A DNA stretch of 35,099 nucleotides from CAYVVT01 sp964454335 (GTDB lineage: Bacteria; Fidelibacterota; UBA8477; JABMPR01), in the NCBI GenBank assembly GCA_964454335.1, contig CAYVVT010000024.1, positions 1-35,099 on the forward strand, read 5' to 3'. Each line of letters starts with the position of its first letter. Position 1 is the first letter of the stretch. The translations under genes and the position numbers were made by a program. Under the pieces are notes generated by a model, which did not search any database, had not been told where the DNA came from, and saw only the letters and a list, made by a program, of their open reading frames with translations. Shown here in pieces: positions 14,810 to 26,495 of this stretch.

Positions 14810-15793
14810 CTACAGGGTGTACACCACCCCGAATTTCTGTGCACCCGCCAACTCATGCTGGCTAAAAGAGTAGTCTATGATAAACTTTTTGAATGCAAGT
14901 CCAAGACCTAAGGAGTACTCATTCCCATCATGCCCCAGCCTGGCATTCAAAACCTCCTTGAATCCGATCTGCAGTCCATACTGACGCAGGTTCTGGTGTG
15001 CGGCATTCGTACTGGTGCTAACTGTGAACACCAGCTCCGCGGATGGAATGGGCTGAACCAGTGCCATCCCCGTGACAACGGATCGTTTGATGGCATCCTG
15101 GTGTCTTGTTTCCCAGTAGACCGGTGTGTTGAGAATATCCCGTACAACATAGCCAAAATAGAGTTCTGTATATGCGAGAAGATCATTTACTTCCTTCAAC
15201 TCTGCCCGGACCGCTGTACCCAGATCAATCCCACTGCCTATCCCCCGATTGCCCTCCAATACCTTATCGATATACTTGACAGTCAATCCCACCGGTAACT
15301 CACAGGGTATCTCAAAGAATTTCCAACCGAGATCGATGTTGAATTTCAACTTTCGGCCAATGGTGGTCAACAGGGCATCCTCACGGTGCTGGAGAGTACC
15401 CCAGGTATCGTGATCCGTATAGCGCACACTGTCTCGGCGGGTCAATGGATCCAGTCCACTGAGAGAGGGTCGGGCATAAATATCACCGACACCGGCGTGG
15501 ATCACCTGGGCGCTCAACAACCAGTTCTCACCCAGTGGATGCTGACCGGCAGCACTGTACTGCGAGAGCAGATCGCCGTAGCGATGGTAGGTCATCCTGG
15601 CCTGGGGCATGTACCCAAAGCCATTGCTGGCCGGATTATTCAGGGTATATCCAGAGTAAGAAGGCAACGCCACATTGCTCTTTCCCAGAGCCTGGCTGTA
15701 GGGTGAGAAGCTGGCGAGCAGAAAGGCATCTGCATATTCTCCAGCCCGTAGGAGACCTGTGAGAACGGCGAGTGATAGGACCAGACGTTTCAT
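14810..15793 (-). CDS. porV: PorV/PorQ-family outer-membrane beta-barrel
   Basis: This 327-aa protein has a short signal peptide (about 1-17) and a FadL/UPF0164-like beta-barrel pattern. The N-terminal ASFSPYSQALGKSNVAL and ASNGFGYMPQ segments, and the final strand pattern IIDYSFSQHELAGAQKFGV ending in aromatic/hydrophobic residues, are typical of PorV/PorQ proteins. In type IX secretion, PorV shuttles cargo to the PorU sortase. Here its ATG directly follows the stop of the PorU-like gene, with no gap, which strongly suggests a functional pair. Whether it is PorV or the related PorQ cannot be settled from sequence, so the symbol is provisional. Confidence 0.75.
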   Translation of the reverse strand: MKRLVLSLAVLTGLLRAGEYADAFLLASFSPYSQALGKSNVALPSYSGYTLNNPASNGFGYMPQARMTYHRYGDLLSQYSAAGQHPLGENWLLSAQVIHAGVGDIYARPSLSGLDPLTRRDSVRYTDHDTWGTLQHREDALLTTIGRKLKFNIDLGWKFFEIPCELPVGLTVKYIDKVLEGNRGIGSGIDLGTAVRAELKEVNDLLAYTELYFGYVVRDILNTPVYWETRHQDAIKRSVVTGMALVQPIPSAELVFTVSTSTNAAHQNLRQYGLQIGFKEVLNARLGHDGNEYSLGLGLAFKKFIIDYSFSQHELAGAQKFGVVYTL

Positions 15794-18700
15794 CTAGCGG
15801 CTCTTCATTATCTTGCCTACCGGACCTTCCAGAATCCCATTCTCACTCTCCCCCATGATGCGGTAGAAATAGACACCGTTGGCTACAAAATCCTCATAGC
15901 GATCCCGGCCATTCCAGGGGACCTCATGGTATCCGATGGCTCCCAGGGGTATATCAACCCGGGCATTGAAATCATCCAGGGTCTGGATTTTGTGGCCGGC
16001 AAGGGTATAGATATCTATTGTAACCTCATCCAGAGGCTGGGTAAGTTCATAGATGAAAAGTGTCTCGCTGGTAAAGGGATTGGGGAAATTGCCATAATCG
16101 ATGATGCGCGGATCCTGGATGACATCCACCAGCACTTCCTGCTCTGTTGACCAGTTTCCCAACGCATCCCTGGCAGAAAATCGCATCATGTGCTGGCCGT
16201 TACCCAGGTCCAGTTGACTCCAGGCAGTTAACAGAAGTCCTGCTGCACTTGTATCACCCAGATGGACATCCATCTCCAGGTCATCAACCGAGATGCTGAC
16301 GTCCTCCGGGTTCCAGCGAAAGCCGTTGGGATCCTCGCAGACCAGATGTACTTCGGCATCAGTATCCACATAGCCACCGTCAAAGAATCTCTGACCGGCG
16401 ATCATGAGTTGAATATCCGGTCCTGTTGCATCGGTGATCTGTCCCAGGGCCAGCTCACCGTTTGAGATCTGGTCTCCGGCCCCGGTGGTTTCCAGGATCT
16501 GCCAGACCGGAAGATGTGCCGGGCGGAACATCACCTGGGTATCCACGCTGAGCGTCAGTTGCTCGACTGGCAGATTAGATCTCAATTCATAAATCACAGA
16601 ATCAGCAAGGAACGTAATACCATCACTTAACTCCGGGTTACCAGTCGATCGGATCAGGCTTATCCAACCGGAATCACTTTCGCTGTCCACACTGAGCCAG
16701 CCATCCCACAAAGCGAGCGTATCTGCAGACTGGCCCGTGAATGTCATCCCGGTTGATGGTAACACCTGTATCGCTTCAATACTTAGAAGCTCATCCAGGG
16801 TATTGTCTGTGGTCTCATCCTCATTGAATATCATCAGCTCGAGTTGCAGGTACCGATCGCCGGGTGGCCGTATCAGGGGTAGGAAGACGCTGTTGGATCC
16901 AATCCGGCCGGGGAGTAACCAGCTTGTCGTTGTGGGCGAATCCAGCAGTGTATCCCTGGCAACTACTGCCACCCAGGCCGTGTCCGCACCTTCCAGGTGG
17001 TATTCCAGCGCGATCCCGACTTCCGTTCCCAGAATTGAGGCGGCCATCGATACGGGTGTGACGTTCCGTGCGCGTGGAACCGCCAGCAAATAGGTCTCAG
17101 TTACAAAGATGATCGAAGCATCAGAGTAGATATGAAAGAAATACGGAATATCATCACTGCCTGCGAATACCTTTGTGCCAGCCGGTAGATCCCAAACCGA
17201 GGCGGAAGTGTTTTCCAGATGAAGGCGCATTTCGGTTTCCGCAAAGAGTCTCATGACCACGCTGTCGATGATGGACTGTGAGTGGAAGGAAACACGGATC
17301 TGTAGATCTGACCCCAGTTCAAGCTCTCCACTTTCTGGTGGTTCATGCTCAAACCAGTCCTGATCGATGGTAAAGATGATAGAGCCGTGAACAAGATCAC
17401 CCCCATCGTCTGGCAGCAGGCTGTAGATCATGCGGTATTCTCCACTCTCCCAGTCTTCGGAATCGAGTACAATGCTTTCATTACCATTTACCGAATGGTC
17501 CTGAGGTTTAGCAAAGACGGGCTGTCCATCTGGAGCGATGACCTGATATTGCAGTTCACCAGTCATCATACCGGTGGAGGAAACCGTTACCTGATCACCG
17601 GCATGATAGATCGCAGTATCGCAGACCAGGATCTCCAGGGATTCCGGGAGATCAAGTGACAGAGTTGGATCACCAAACAGGTTGTATTGATAAAGCATGG
17701 ATGGTTTCAGGTAGGCATAACGGGAAGCAGTCGTGTAGTAGGTCATCCTGCCTGCATCGACTGCTTCACCCAGTGTCTGGCCAGACGTGAGTACCTCAGT
17801 AAGTAAGGGCTGCACCATAAGATAGTCGTTTATGACCCAGCCAACACCGCTGGATCCCAGCCAACCGATCGCCCCGGTGGGAGATTCTGTGAACATCACC
17901 TCCCCCAGGCCACGGACCTGAGCGAAGGATCCGGTGAAGCAGGTCATGCTGGTGACAAATGCCGGAGGACTGTCCGAATGCAGTCGTGCCACATCCTCCC
18001 GGGTGAACAGTGATCTGTCGGCCCAGATGGCTCCACCGCCATGCCCGAGAAAATTGATCACCTGTTTGCCATTGTTCAGGTATGTCAACAGGGTGTCGGT
18101 ATCTCCCCAGTACGCCTGTCCTTCCGAATCACGGTCAATAAACAGTCGATATGGGACATATTCTTCTGGTACCGAGTATGTCAGCAGGTTTTCACTCTGG
18201 TATTTGAAGGTGTTCTCGAACCCTGCGATGACCAGGATCTCGTTCTGCCAGAAATCGGGTGGCGGATCATCCTCGTAGGCAATGAGCTTCGCCAGGGTCA
18301 TCTCCAGCTGGTCCGCGTTGGAACTGGGGATCCGGCCAAGGTGCATCTCTGGTATGAGATCATCACCTTCCAGCAGGGCATACCAGTAATCGGACTCTGC
18401 TGCCCCCCATCCGTAGGTCTGCATGAAATAAGTGGGTGTATAACGAGCCTGCACGTCGTTCTTTGTCTCCCGGGGATCCGAAGTGGCATCTCCAATGAGC
18501 AGAGCATATTCCGGTTGTGCCGGCCAGTATTGTCTGGCATAGGCCAGGAAACGCTTGATGGCCTCTGGAGAAACAACTCCGAAGTTGAACTCGTCATAGA
18601 TGTCTGTGAGTGAGACCGCTACCGGCTGCCAGCCCTGACTGGATTTAAATTCAAGGTAAGGTGCGAGGTACACCATCATGTCAGGAGGAGTGATGATGAT

Positions 18701-20464
18701 CATGTCAGCATCCTGAGACCGCAGGTCCTGCAAGGTATCTGCCTGTATCGCCCGGGGAGCGAGAATACCATTGCCGGAAGCGATCCAGTAATCGGGCGTG
18801 CTGTTGTTGACATTGTCCTGGAAAATGGCCGAGTACTGTACCGTATTCTCCTCATACCACTCTCTGATCTCAAAGTCCCGGATCAGCGACATGCCTTCCT
18901 TGATAAGCAGGATGTCCGCGCTGCTGAGTTCACCGATCTCCATCTCCAGGAGCCCGCTGGGATTAATATAGGATTTCCTGAAGCGCAGTTGATCCTGATC
19001 AGCTTTCAGCTCGCGTTCATATTCTATCTCCAACCAGTTGATCACAACCCTGTCATATCTGCCGGGTTCGTCGGAAACCGGGGAAAAGAAGGACATGAGA
19101 TTATTACCGTTTGAAGCCAGGATCTGATGGGACAGGTTCAGGGCAGATGGTGATTCAAGCACATAGGATTCCTGCTGCGTCCAGGAACCCTCGCCTATGG
19201 AATTCTCATTCAGAAAGGCGAATACGCTGTGGGGCGCCGGATTGGAGCCGGATTCTGAATAGGTCAGGCCATGGAGAGCCACCCGAACCTTGATATTCTC
19301 ACTGGAGTTCCTGTTTGGATCCGGAAGATAGAATGCCAGCTCAGCTGTACCGCCGGAATTCAGAATGTCCCAGAAATGATGATCCCGGGTGATGGTTGGA
19401 AGATTATTATCAACCTGACCCAGACGATCAAAGACCTCATCCATTTCCAGGTGACGGGTTTCCCAGAAAGATTGGGGACCTGGAAGATCCTCTGTCCCGG
19501 GCAGGCCGGATTCCTCTATAAGTCTGAGTCCCAGCTCATTCCCCCAGTAGAGCCAGTAGACATTCACATCTGAGTAGGGATTATAATAGCGGCCCTCAAT
19601 TCCTGATTGATTCCGATACCCGATGAACACAAAATGGTCCTCGCCATCAAAACTGCCGTCTCCACCATCGCTGACATGAATGGGGATCTCCATGCCCTGG
19701 TTGAAAAGCTGCAGCTCGTGGCTGGCAATGGCTGGCCAATCGGGATCCAGATGGGGTGCCAGGCTGTCGAAAGGTATCCGATAGATCCCGTCTTCCAGGA
19801 CGAATAATTTCAAATATCCTGTGCCCAAACCCTGATCGGAACCAGTCAATGGTGAAGGACTTGGACTATATGGAGGATCATTCAATAGCAATTGGTTCCG
19901 AAAGGCATCTGGGATCCCTGTTCCCGTCAGAGATGGTCCGCTGAGACCAGTTTGTATCTCAACCCGATAGTGCTCCGGGATATACCAGGTTTGGCTGCCG
20001 GGATCCCAGCTCGCGCCGAAGATGCTCACGGACCAGAGCTGATAGGGGCCTCGATGGGAAATGACGTCTACAGCGTACCATTCATCCAGATGAATTTCTT
20101 GCTGAATTCCCTGGTTGCCCGTCTCACCATTCTTCATTCGTTCGTATTGTGGACTGACAGCGGTGGAATGGGTGGATTCCTCGACAGCGTCTACACGCAC
20201 CTGGATAGCGGCCAGTTGGGGATTCACCCAGACCAGTGCCGACCGCACTGGGATGACGAACCCATTTTTGACTGTGGTATGCTCCCAAGCGCTGATCAGT
20301 AAGCCCTGTTCACCGATCTGGCATGCGGCAAGTCCGGGTGAATTGAAGATCCAGCTCACCGCATCTCTCCCTCGGTGCTGGATGTGATCCTCTATGGCTG
20401 AATCGTGGAGATCAGTTGCAGCGAGGGTTGCGCTTGCCAGCAGGCAAATTGACCAGATACGCAT
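15794..20464 (-). CDS. porU: Giant PorU-like C25 (gingipain-family) protease with FlgD-like C-terminal domain
   Basis: This 1556-aa secreted protein has a signal peptide (1-16) and a long N-terminal beta-rich region (about 40-560). The caspase-like C25 peptidase domain lies at about 586-930: H808 in NFLGHGG and C842 in TSMTCFTG form the catalytic dyad, and LLIGDA (655-660) is another family mark. About 500 residues of beta-sandwich-like sequence follow. The last 100 residues (1457-1556) form a FlgD/type IX-sorting-like Ig domain with NFPNPF, WNGRD and VANGVYFYRI. PorU is the sortase of type IX secretion that cleaves cargo C-terminal signals. This protein is some 400 residues longer than the P. 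gingivalis one. It starts three bases after cdaA and abuts porV. It could instead be a cargo protease. Confidence 0.82.
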   Translation of the reverse strand: MRIWSICLLASATLAATDLHDSAIEDHIQHRGRDAVSWIFNSPGLAACQIGEQGLLISAWEHTTVKNGFVIPVRSALVWVNPQLAAIQVRVDAVEESTHSTAVSPQYERMKNGETGNQGIQQEIHLDEWYAVDVISHRGPYQLWSVSIFGASWDPGSQTWYIPEHYRVEIQTGLSGPSLTGTGIPDAFRNQLLLNDPPYSPSPSPLTGSDQGLGTGYLKLFVLEDGIYRIPFDSLAPHLDPDWPAIASHELQLFNQGMEIPIHVSDGGDGSFDGEDHFVFIGYRNQSGIEGRYYNPYSDVNVYWLYWGNELGLRLIEESGLPGTEDLPGPQSFWETRHLEMDEVFDRLGQVDNNLPTITRDHHFWDILNSGGTAELAFYLPDPNRNSSENIKVRVALHGLTYSESGSNPAPHSVFAFLNENSIGEGSWTQQESYVLESPSALNLSHQILASNGNNLMSFFSPVSDEPGRYDRVVINWLEIEYERELKADQDQLRFRKSYINPSGLLEMEIGELSSADILLIKEGMSLIRDFEIREWYEENTVQYSAIFQDNVNNSTPDYWIASGNGILAPRAIQADTLQDLRSQDADMIIITPPDMMVYLAPYLEFKSSQGWQPVAVSLTDIYDEFNFGVVSPEAIKRFLAYARQYWPAQPEYALLIGDATSDPRETKNDVQARYTPTYFMQTYGWGAAESDYWYALLEGDDLIPEMHLGRIPSSNADQLEMTLAKLIAYEDDPPPDFWQNEILVIAGFENTFKYQSENLLTYSVPEEYVPYRLFIDRDSEGQAYWGDTDTLLTYLNNGKQVINFLGHGGGAIWADRSLFTREDVARLHSDSPPAFVTSMTCFTGSFAQVRGLGEVMFTESPTGAIGWLGSSGVGWVINDYLMVQPLLTEVLTSGQTLGEAVDAGRMTYYTTASRYAYLKPSMLYQYNLFGDPTLSLDLPESLEILVCDTAIYHAGDQVTVSSTGMMTGELQYQVIAPDGQPVFAKPQDHSVNGNESIVLDSEDWESGEYRMIYSLLPDDGGDLVHGSIIFTIDQDWFEHEPPESGELELGSDLQIRVSFHSQSIIDSVVMRLFAETEMRLHLENTSASVWDLPAGTKVFAGSDDIPYFFHIYSDASIIFVTETYLLAVPRARNVTPVSMAASILGTEVGIALEYHLEGADTAWVAVVARDTLLDSPTTTSWLLPGRIGSNSVFLPLIRPPGDRYLQLELMIFNEDETTDNTLDELLSIEAIQVLPSTGMTFTGQSADTLALWDGWLSVDSESDSGWISLIRSTGNPELSDGITFLADSVIYELRSNLPVEQLTLSVDTQVMFRPAHLPVWQILETTGAGDQISNGELALGQITDATGPDIQLMIAGQRFFDGGYVDTDAEVHLVCEDPNGFRWNPEDVSISVDDLEMDVHLGDTSAAGLLLTAWSQLDLGNGQHMMRFSARDALGNWSTEQEVLVDVIQDPRIIDYGNFPNPFTSETLFIYELTQPLDEVTIDIYTLAGHKIQTLDDFNARVDIPLGAIGYHEVPWNGRDRYEDFVANGVYFYRIMGESENGILEGPVGKIMKSR

Positions 20465-20467
20465 GTG

Positions 20468-21307
20468 TCAGATGAGTTTGTTCAGAACGGCACGCAGCTG
20501 GATCTCGTCCAGACCGCGTTTCATGGCTCCATTGGTCACATAGGACAGGGTACCGGTCTCCTCGGAGACCACCAGGATGTGGGCATCTGATTCCTCGGAA
20601 AGGCCCAGGGCAGCAAGATGCCTGGTTCCCAGCTTCATCCTGGCTCCCTGGGGCTCCTCAGATAAAGGCAGAATACATTTTGCCGATTCTATGATCTCGT
20701 GATTAATGATCACCGCTCCATCATGAAGCGGCGAAGAGGGATTGAATATTGATACAAGCAGTTCCGCAGAGACCCGGGCATTGATGGAGGCAGCCTTCTC
20801 CTTGATATGCTTCAGACCAACCTCTCCCTCAATGACGATGAGGGCACCCCAGCCATGTTCCTGGAAGGTCATCACGGCTTCTACCAGCTCATCTATGATC
20901 TGCAGTCCTCGCACCCGGAAGATGGAACGGATCAACGGATTCTGACCCAGGTAGATGAGAATGCGGCGTAATTCAGGCTGAAAGAGGATGACCAGCGCGA
21001 TCACCCAGACCGTGGATAGGTTCGACAGCAACCAGCTCATTCCCTGAAGTTCGGTGAAGCGGACGATCACGGACAGCAGGATGAGAATGAGCATGCCCGT
21101 AAGCAGCTGGGCAGCACGGGTGCCGCGAAAGATCTTGTAAAGGCCATAGAGCACCAGAGACACTGCAAAAATGTCCACCAGGTCCGATACGCGTAGAGAC
21201 AGGAAGGAGATCCGCAAGATCTCAACCCGCCAGAAATAGATGAGTACAGCAGCAGCGATGACACCCAGGATGGTCAAGAATATGACGCGCCGGTTCTGCA
21301 TGCTCAA
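20468..21307 (-). CDS. cdaA: Diadenylate cyclase, CdaA type
   Basis: This 279-aa membrane enzyme makes c-di-AMP from two ATP. Three N-terminal helices (about 8-26, 43-60 and 66-86) precede the DAC domain (about 130-260). The DGA motif is at 196-198 in SPLHDGAVII. The second motif reads GTRHLAALG, with RHL at 229-231 where RHR is usual, and SEETG (248-252) closes the site. The start overlaps folP by four bases, a pairing also common in Bacteroidetes, and the stop is three bases before the PorU-like gene. The changed third residue of the RHR motif is the only oddity. The rest of the active site looks intact. Confidence 0.93.
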   Translation of the reverse strand: MSMQNRRVIFLTILGVIAAAVLIYFWRVEILRISFLSLRVSDLVDIFAVSLVLYGLYKIFRGTRAAQLLTGMLILILLSVIVRFTELQGMSWLLSNLSTVWVIALVILFQPELRRILIYLGQNPLIRSIFRVRGLQIIDELVEAVMTFQEHGWGALIVIEGEVGLKHIKEKAASINARVSAELLVSIFNPSSPLHDGAVIINHEIIESAKCILPLSEEPQGARMKLGTRHLAALGLSEESDAHILVVSEETGTLSYVTNGAMKRGLDEIQLRAVLNKLI

Positions 21308-22146
21308 ATGTAATCAGCCGGCCGGTTTATGGCAGCAATGATGTCAAGTGCCTGCCGGGTTTCATATACATCATGTACCCTCAGGATCTTTGCGCCCTTC
21401 TGAACGGCCAGCATCGCTGCCGCCAGTGATCCACCCAGGCGGTGTTGAACATCCGCTTTACGGATCATGTCGATGAATGATTTGCGTGATGCTCCGAATA
21501 GCAGTGCAGCCTCAAGATGGCTGAACTGCTCAAGATCTGCCATCAATTGCAGATTGTGGTACAGTGTTTTGCCGAAGCCGATGCCAGGATCAATGGCGAT
21601 TCGAGATGCATCCGCACCTGAGGTATAGGCCTGATCCAATCGATCTCGAAAGAAGTCAATGATCTCCCTGGTGACATTCTCATAATGAGGTGCAGCCTGC
21701 ATATTCTCGGGTGTCCCCTGCATATGCATCATGACATATCCACAGCGCTCCTCTGCGATCAGCTTGAACATCTCATCATCACCACGCCCGGCTGATATAT
21801 CATTGACGATGTGTGCACCTGCTGAGAGCGCTTCCCGTGCTACTTCACTTTTATAGGTATCCACGGAGATCAACACATCATGCTCTGCGGCAAGGGATGA
21901 AATGACAGGAATGACACGCTCAAGTTCAGTCTGTGCATCAATACGCCGGGATCCCGGGCGAGAGGATTCACCACCAACATCGATGATGCTGGCGCCCTGG
22001 GAAATCATCTTCCCGGCCCGTTGGACCGCAGATGCCGTCTCGATGTAACGACCACCATCGCTGAACGAATCCGGGGTTACATTGAGAATGCCCATGAGGC
22101 GGGGTTCCCGGAGGTCCAGACTTCGCTCTGTGAATTTCCATTCCAT
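21304..22146 (-). CDS. folP: Dihydropteroate synthase
   Basis: This 280-aa TIM-barrel enzyme condenses 4-aminobenzoate with dihydropterin pyrophosphate in folate synthesis. Clear motifs are GILNVTPDSFSDGG (19-32, with the pterin-site asparagine N22), DVGGESSRPGS, ISVDTYK, NDISAG, the PGIGFGKT loop and the GASRKSF substrate loop. The length is typical. It is the first gene of the long chain folP-cdaA-porU-porV and follows the ftsH terminator at 22164-22187. No strong Shine-Dalgarno sequence is seen before the ATG. Confidence 0.96.
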   Translation of the reverse strand: MEWKFTERSLDLREPRLMGILNVTPDSFSDGGRYIETASAVQRAGKMISQGASIIDVGGESSRPGSRRIDAQTELERVIPVISSLAAEHDVLISVDTYKSEVAREALSAGAHIVNDISAGRGDDEMFKLIAEERCGYVMMHMQGTPENMQAAPHYENVTREIIDFFRDRLDQAYTSGADASRIAIDPGIGFGKTLYHNLQLMADLEQFSHLEAALLFGASRKSFIDMIRKADVQHRLGGSLAAAMLAVQKGAKILRVHDVYETRQALDIIAAINRPADYI

Positions 22147-22153
22147 GATCGCG

Positions 22154-22187
22154 ACAAATATAAAAGGACGCTCCTAAGAACGTCCTT
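22154..22187 (-). terminator. Intrinsic terminator after ftsH
   Basis: On the minus strand a 10-bp stem AAGGACGTTC/GAGCGTCCTT with one U-G wobble and a TTAG loop (22164-22187) is followed by TTATATTTG. It separates the tilS-hpt-ftsH group from the folP-led chain. Confidence 0.8.
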
Positions 22188-22223
22188 AAATGTGTCATTG
22201 GTCAGCCTATTAGTGTGGCTGGG

Positions 22224-24449
<2,226 letters not shown>

Positions 24450-24462
24450 TCAAAATCCTTAT

Positions 24463-25032
24463 CTAATCATTCATGTTTGCTGGAAATGCCCAGATCGAGG
24501 ATAGGTTTCGCAATTTCTGGTCAAGATCCAGTCCGTAACCGACAAGAAAGCGGTTTTCTACCTCAAATCCAACATATTCAGCACTGAAATTGGTCTGCAG
24601 TGCTTCTGGCTTCAGCAGGAGACTTACAAAACTAAGGGAAGCCGGATTGTTCTCCAGGAAGCGGTGTTTGAGGAATTTTGCGGTGAGTCCGGTATCAATG
24701 ATGTCCTCGACGATGATCACATCCCGGTCCGTGATGATGCAGCTGATATCCTTGAGGAGTCTCACTGTGCCCGAGGACGTGGTGCCACTGTGGTAGCTGG
24801 ATACCTTGATGAAATCGATCTCACTATCGATGCTGAGTTCGCGGGCAAGGTCGGTGAGAAAGAAAACGGATCCATTCAAAACACCGATGAGGATCGGCAC
24901 TTTCCCGGCATAATCGCGGGAGATCTCGGCTGCCAGTTCCTTGATGCGGGTATTGATCTGCTCGGCAGAATAGATCTCTTCCAACTGATAGCCGGAGTAT
25001 TTGCCAACATTCTCTGCGATCATTGTCCTCAT
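24463..25032 (-). CDS. hpt: Hypoxanthine phosphoribosyltransferase
   Basis: This 189-aa purine salvage enzyme joins hypoxanthine or guanine to PRPP. The PRPP-binding loop VIIVEDIIDTGLTA is at 105-118, preceded by the GVLNGSVFFLTDL (50-62) substrate loop. The C-terminal VENRFLVGYGLDLDQKLRNL is typical of bacterial HPRT. The first ATG overlaps the tilS stop (ATGA) and has AGGAAGAG eight bases upstream. An alternative ATG at residue 4 has poorer spacing. The order tilS-hpt-ftsH is a widely conserved bacterial cluster. Confidence 0.95.
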   Translation of the reverse strand: MRTMIAENVGKYSGYQLEEIYSAEQINTRIKELAAEISRDYAGKVPILIGVLNGSVFFLTDLARELSIDSEIDFIKVSSYHSGTTSSGTVRLLKDISCIITDRDVIIVEDIIDTGLTAKFLKHRFLENNPASLSFVSLLLKPEALQTNFSAEYVGFEVENRFLVGYGLDLDQKLRNLSSIWAFPANMND

Positions 25033-26438
25033 TCGAAAATCTCTTCCTTATACTCAATTTGTAGACGTACCAAACGCTTATTTATTGCCACCCAAGCAGG
25101 ATCGATCTCGATCTGCTGATCCGCACATACCCCCGGGATCCATACTGCTGCCCCATTCACGCTAACGATGGGAAAATATGGACGCAAATGGGGTGCCACC
25201 CCTGCAGCACTCATGAGATCCGCTGCCGAACTGAGCCTGGGAGTACCAATGGGATGCATTTGATCCCCACTGACACATTTAGCCACATTAAATCCAGCCG
25301 TTTCCGCAGGGATCCAGGCGACTTCAGGCCGTTTAAGGTCCTGGATATTTCGGGGCAAAGCGGCGATCTGCGCAGTCAGAGTGAAGAGCTTTGTCTCGTA
25401 CGAAACCGGGATACTCAGATCTGCAGGCTCCCAGTCAAGTGATCCCCGCTGATAGAAAACCAGGTGTCTGCGGTCCCTGGCCACCACGACATTCGCAGGA
25501 AGATCCAGGGAGCTGCCGGGCTCCCCACTGTGGATCAATTTCTCGATGTCATTGAAATGTCGTCGGGACAACCCCTGTTCTGAAGTACTGACGGCAATAA
25601 AAGCGTTATCAAAGAACTCTTTTAAAACGGCAGAAAAATAGAGGGTACCCTCTGGTAGTACAAACGATAACTTACTTTTACTGATACGCTTAAGGTGCTC
25701 ATTATCAAGGACATAGATTGAATCATCTAATAAAGTCTTTAGGGATTTTGCAGATCGCACAATCTCAAGGGTGAGCTTGTCCATGGCCCTGTCTTTTTCA
25801 TTCAGTATGGGCATCAGCTGATGACGAACCTGGTTCCGTCGAAAATTAAGTTCCTTGTTCGTGGCGTCCTCAACATGGTTGATCTGCCTACTCCTTGCGT
25901 ATGCACTCAGGTCGACCTTGCGATAATCCAACAGTGGATGCTGGAGCCAGCCTGTCGATGTAGACATACCCGCCAGACCTTTGATGCCCGTCCCGGAATA
26001 AAGGTTCAGCAGCAGTAATTCGACCTGATCGTCAGCTGTATGTCCGGTGACGACAACATCGTATCCTCCGTTTTCCTTTATCTGGTGATATAGCTGTCTG
26101 CGGACCCGATGCCCTGCTTCTTCCAGACTCAGCTTCCCCGCGGCTGCTACGCTGGGAATATGCGCGTTCTCAAAATGAGATCTGCAGTGGAGGCTTTCTG
26201 CCAGAGCTGCCACAAATGCGGCATCCTCATCTGCTGCAGATCCCCGCATGCCATGGTTGATGTGCAGGATGCCCAGTTGAAGGGATTCGTCCCCGGCCAG
26301 CAGATGGGCCAGGACCGTGGAATCCACGCCCCCTGAACAGGCACACAGCACCGATACCCCTGGCTGATACCATCTGGACTTATGCAGACCCTCCAGGAAA
26401 GATCCTGGCAGGTTCAGATTCGTGTCAGTACCTGTCAT
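25029..26438 (-). CDS. tilS: tRNA(Ile)-lysidine synthetase
   Basis: TilS converts C34 of the tRNA-Ile CAU anticodon to lysidine, switching its decoding from AUG to AUA. The N-type ATP pyrophosphatase P-loop SGGVDST lies at 35-41 of the 469-aa product, followed by HINHGMRG and the HTADDQVE motif. The C-terminal TilS domain follows. A longer frame starts at 26474, but that ATG overlaps the hairpin of the upstream terminator (26455-26472) and would add 12 unusual residues. I therefore prefer the ATG at 26438. No Shine-Dalgarno sequence is visible before it, and the terminator T-run lies immediately upstream, so expression may rely on read-through or an unrecognised start. Confidence 0.93.
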   Translation of the reverse strand: MTGTDTNLNLPGSFLEGLHKSRWYQPGVSVLCACSGGVDSTVLAHLLAGDESLQLGILHINHGMRGSAADEDAAFVAALAESLHCRSHFENAHIPSVAAAGKLSLEEAGHRVRRQLYHQIKENGGYDVVVTGHTADDQVELLLLNLYSGTGIKGLAGMSTSTGWLQHPLLDYRKVDLSAYARSRQINHVEDATNKELNFRRNQVRHQLMPILNEKDRAMDKLTLEIVRSAKSLKTLLDDSIYVLDNEHLKRISKSKLSFVLPEGTLYFSAVLKEFFDNAFIAVSTSEQGLSRRHFNDIEKLIHSGEPGSSLDLPANVVVARDRRHLVFYQRGSLDWEPADLSIPVSYETKLFTLTAQIAALPRNIQDLKRPEVAWIPAETAGFNVAKCVSGDQMHPIGTPRLSSAADLMSAAGVAPHLRPYFPIVSVNGAAVWIPGVCADQQIEIDPAWVAINKRLVRLQIEYKEEIFE

Positions 26439-26444
26439 GTCTGA

Positions 26445-26472
26445 AAATAAAAAAGGGGAAGCAAGCTTCCCC
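26445..26472 (-). terminator. Strong intrinsic terminator after the GAPDH gene
   Basis: On the minus strand GGGGAAGC and GCTTCCCC (26455-26472) form a tight hairpin followed directly by TTTTTTATTT. It closes the long ccm-GAPDH chain. Its 5' arm overlaps the ATG of the longest tilS frame. Confidence 0.92.
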
Positions 26473-26495
26473 ATGAATAAAGCGTTTTCAGAACA

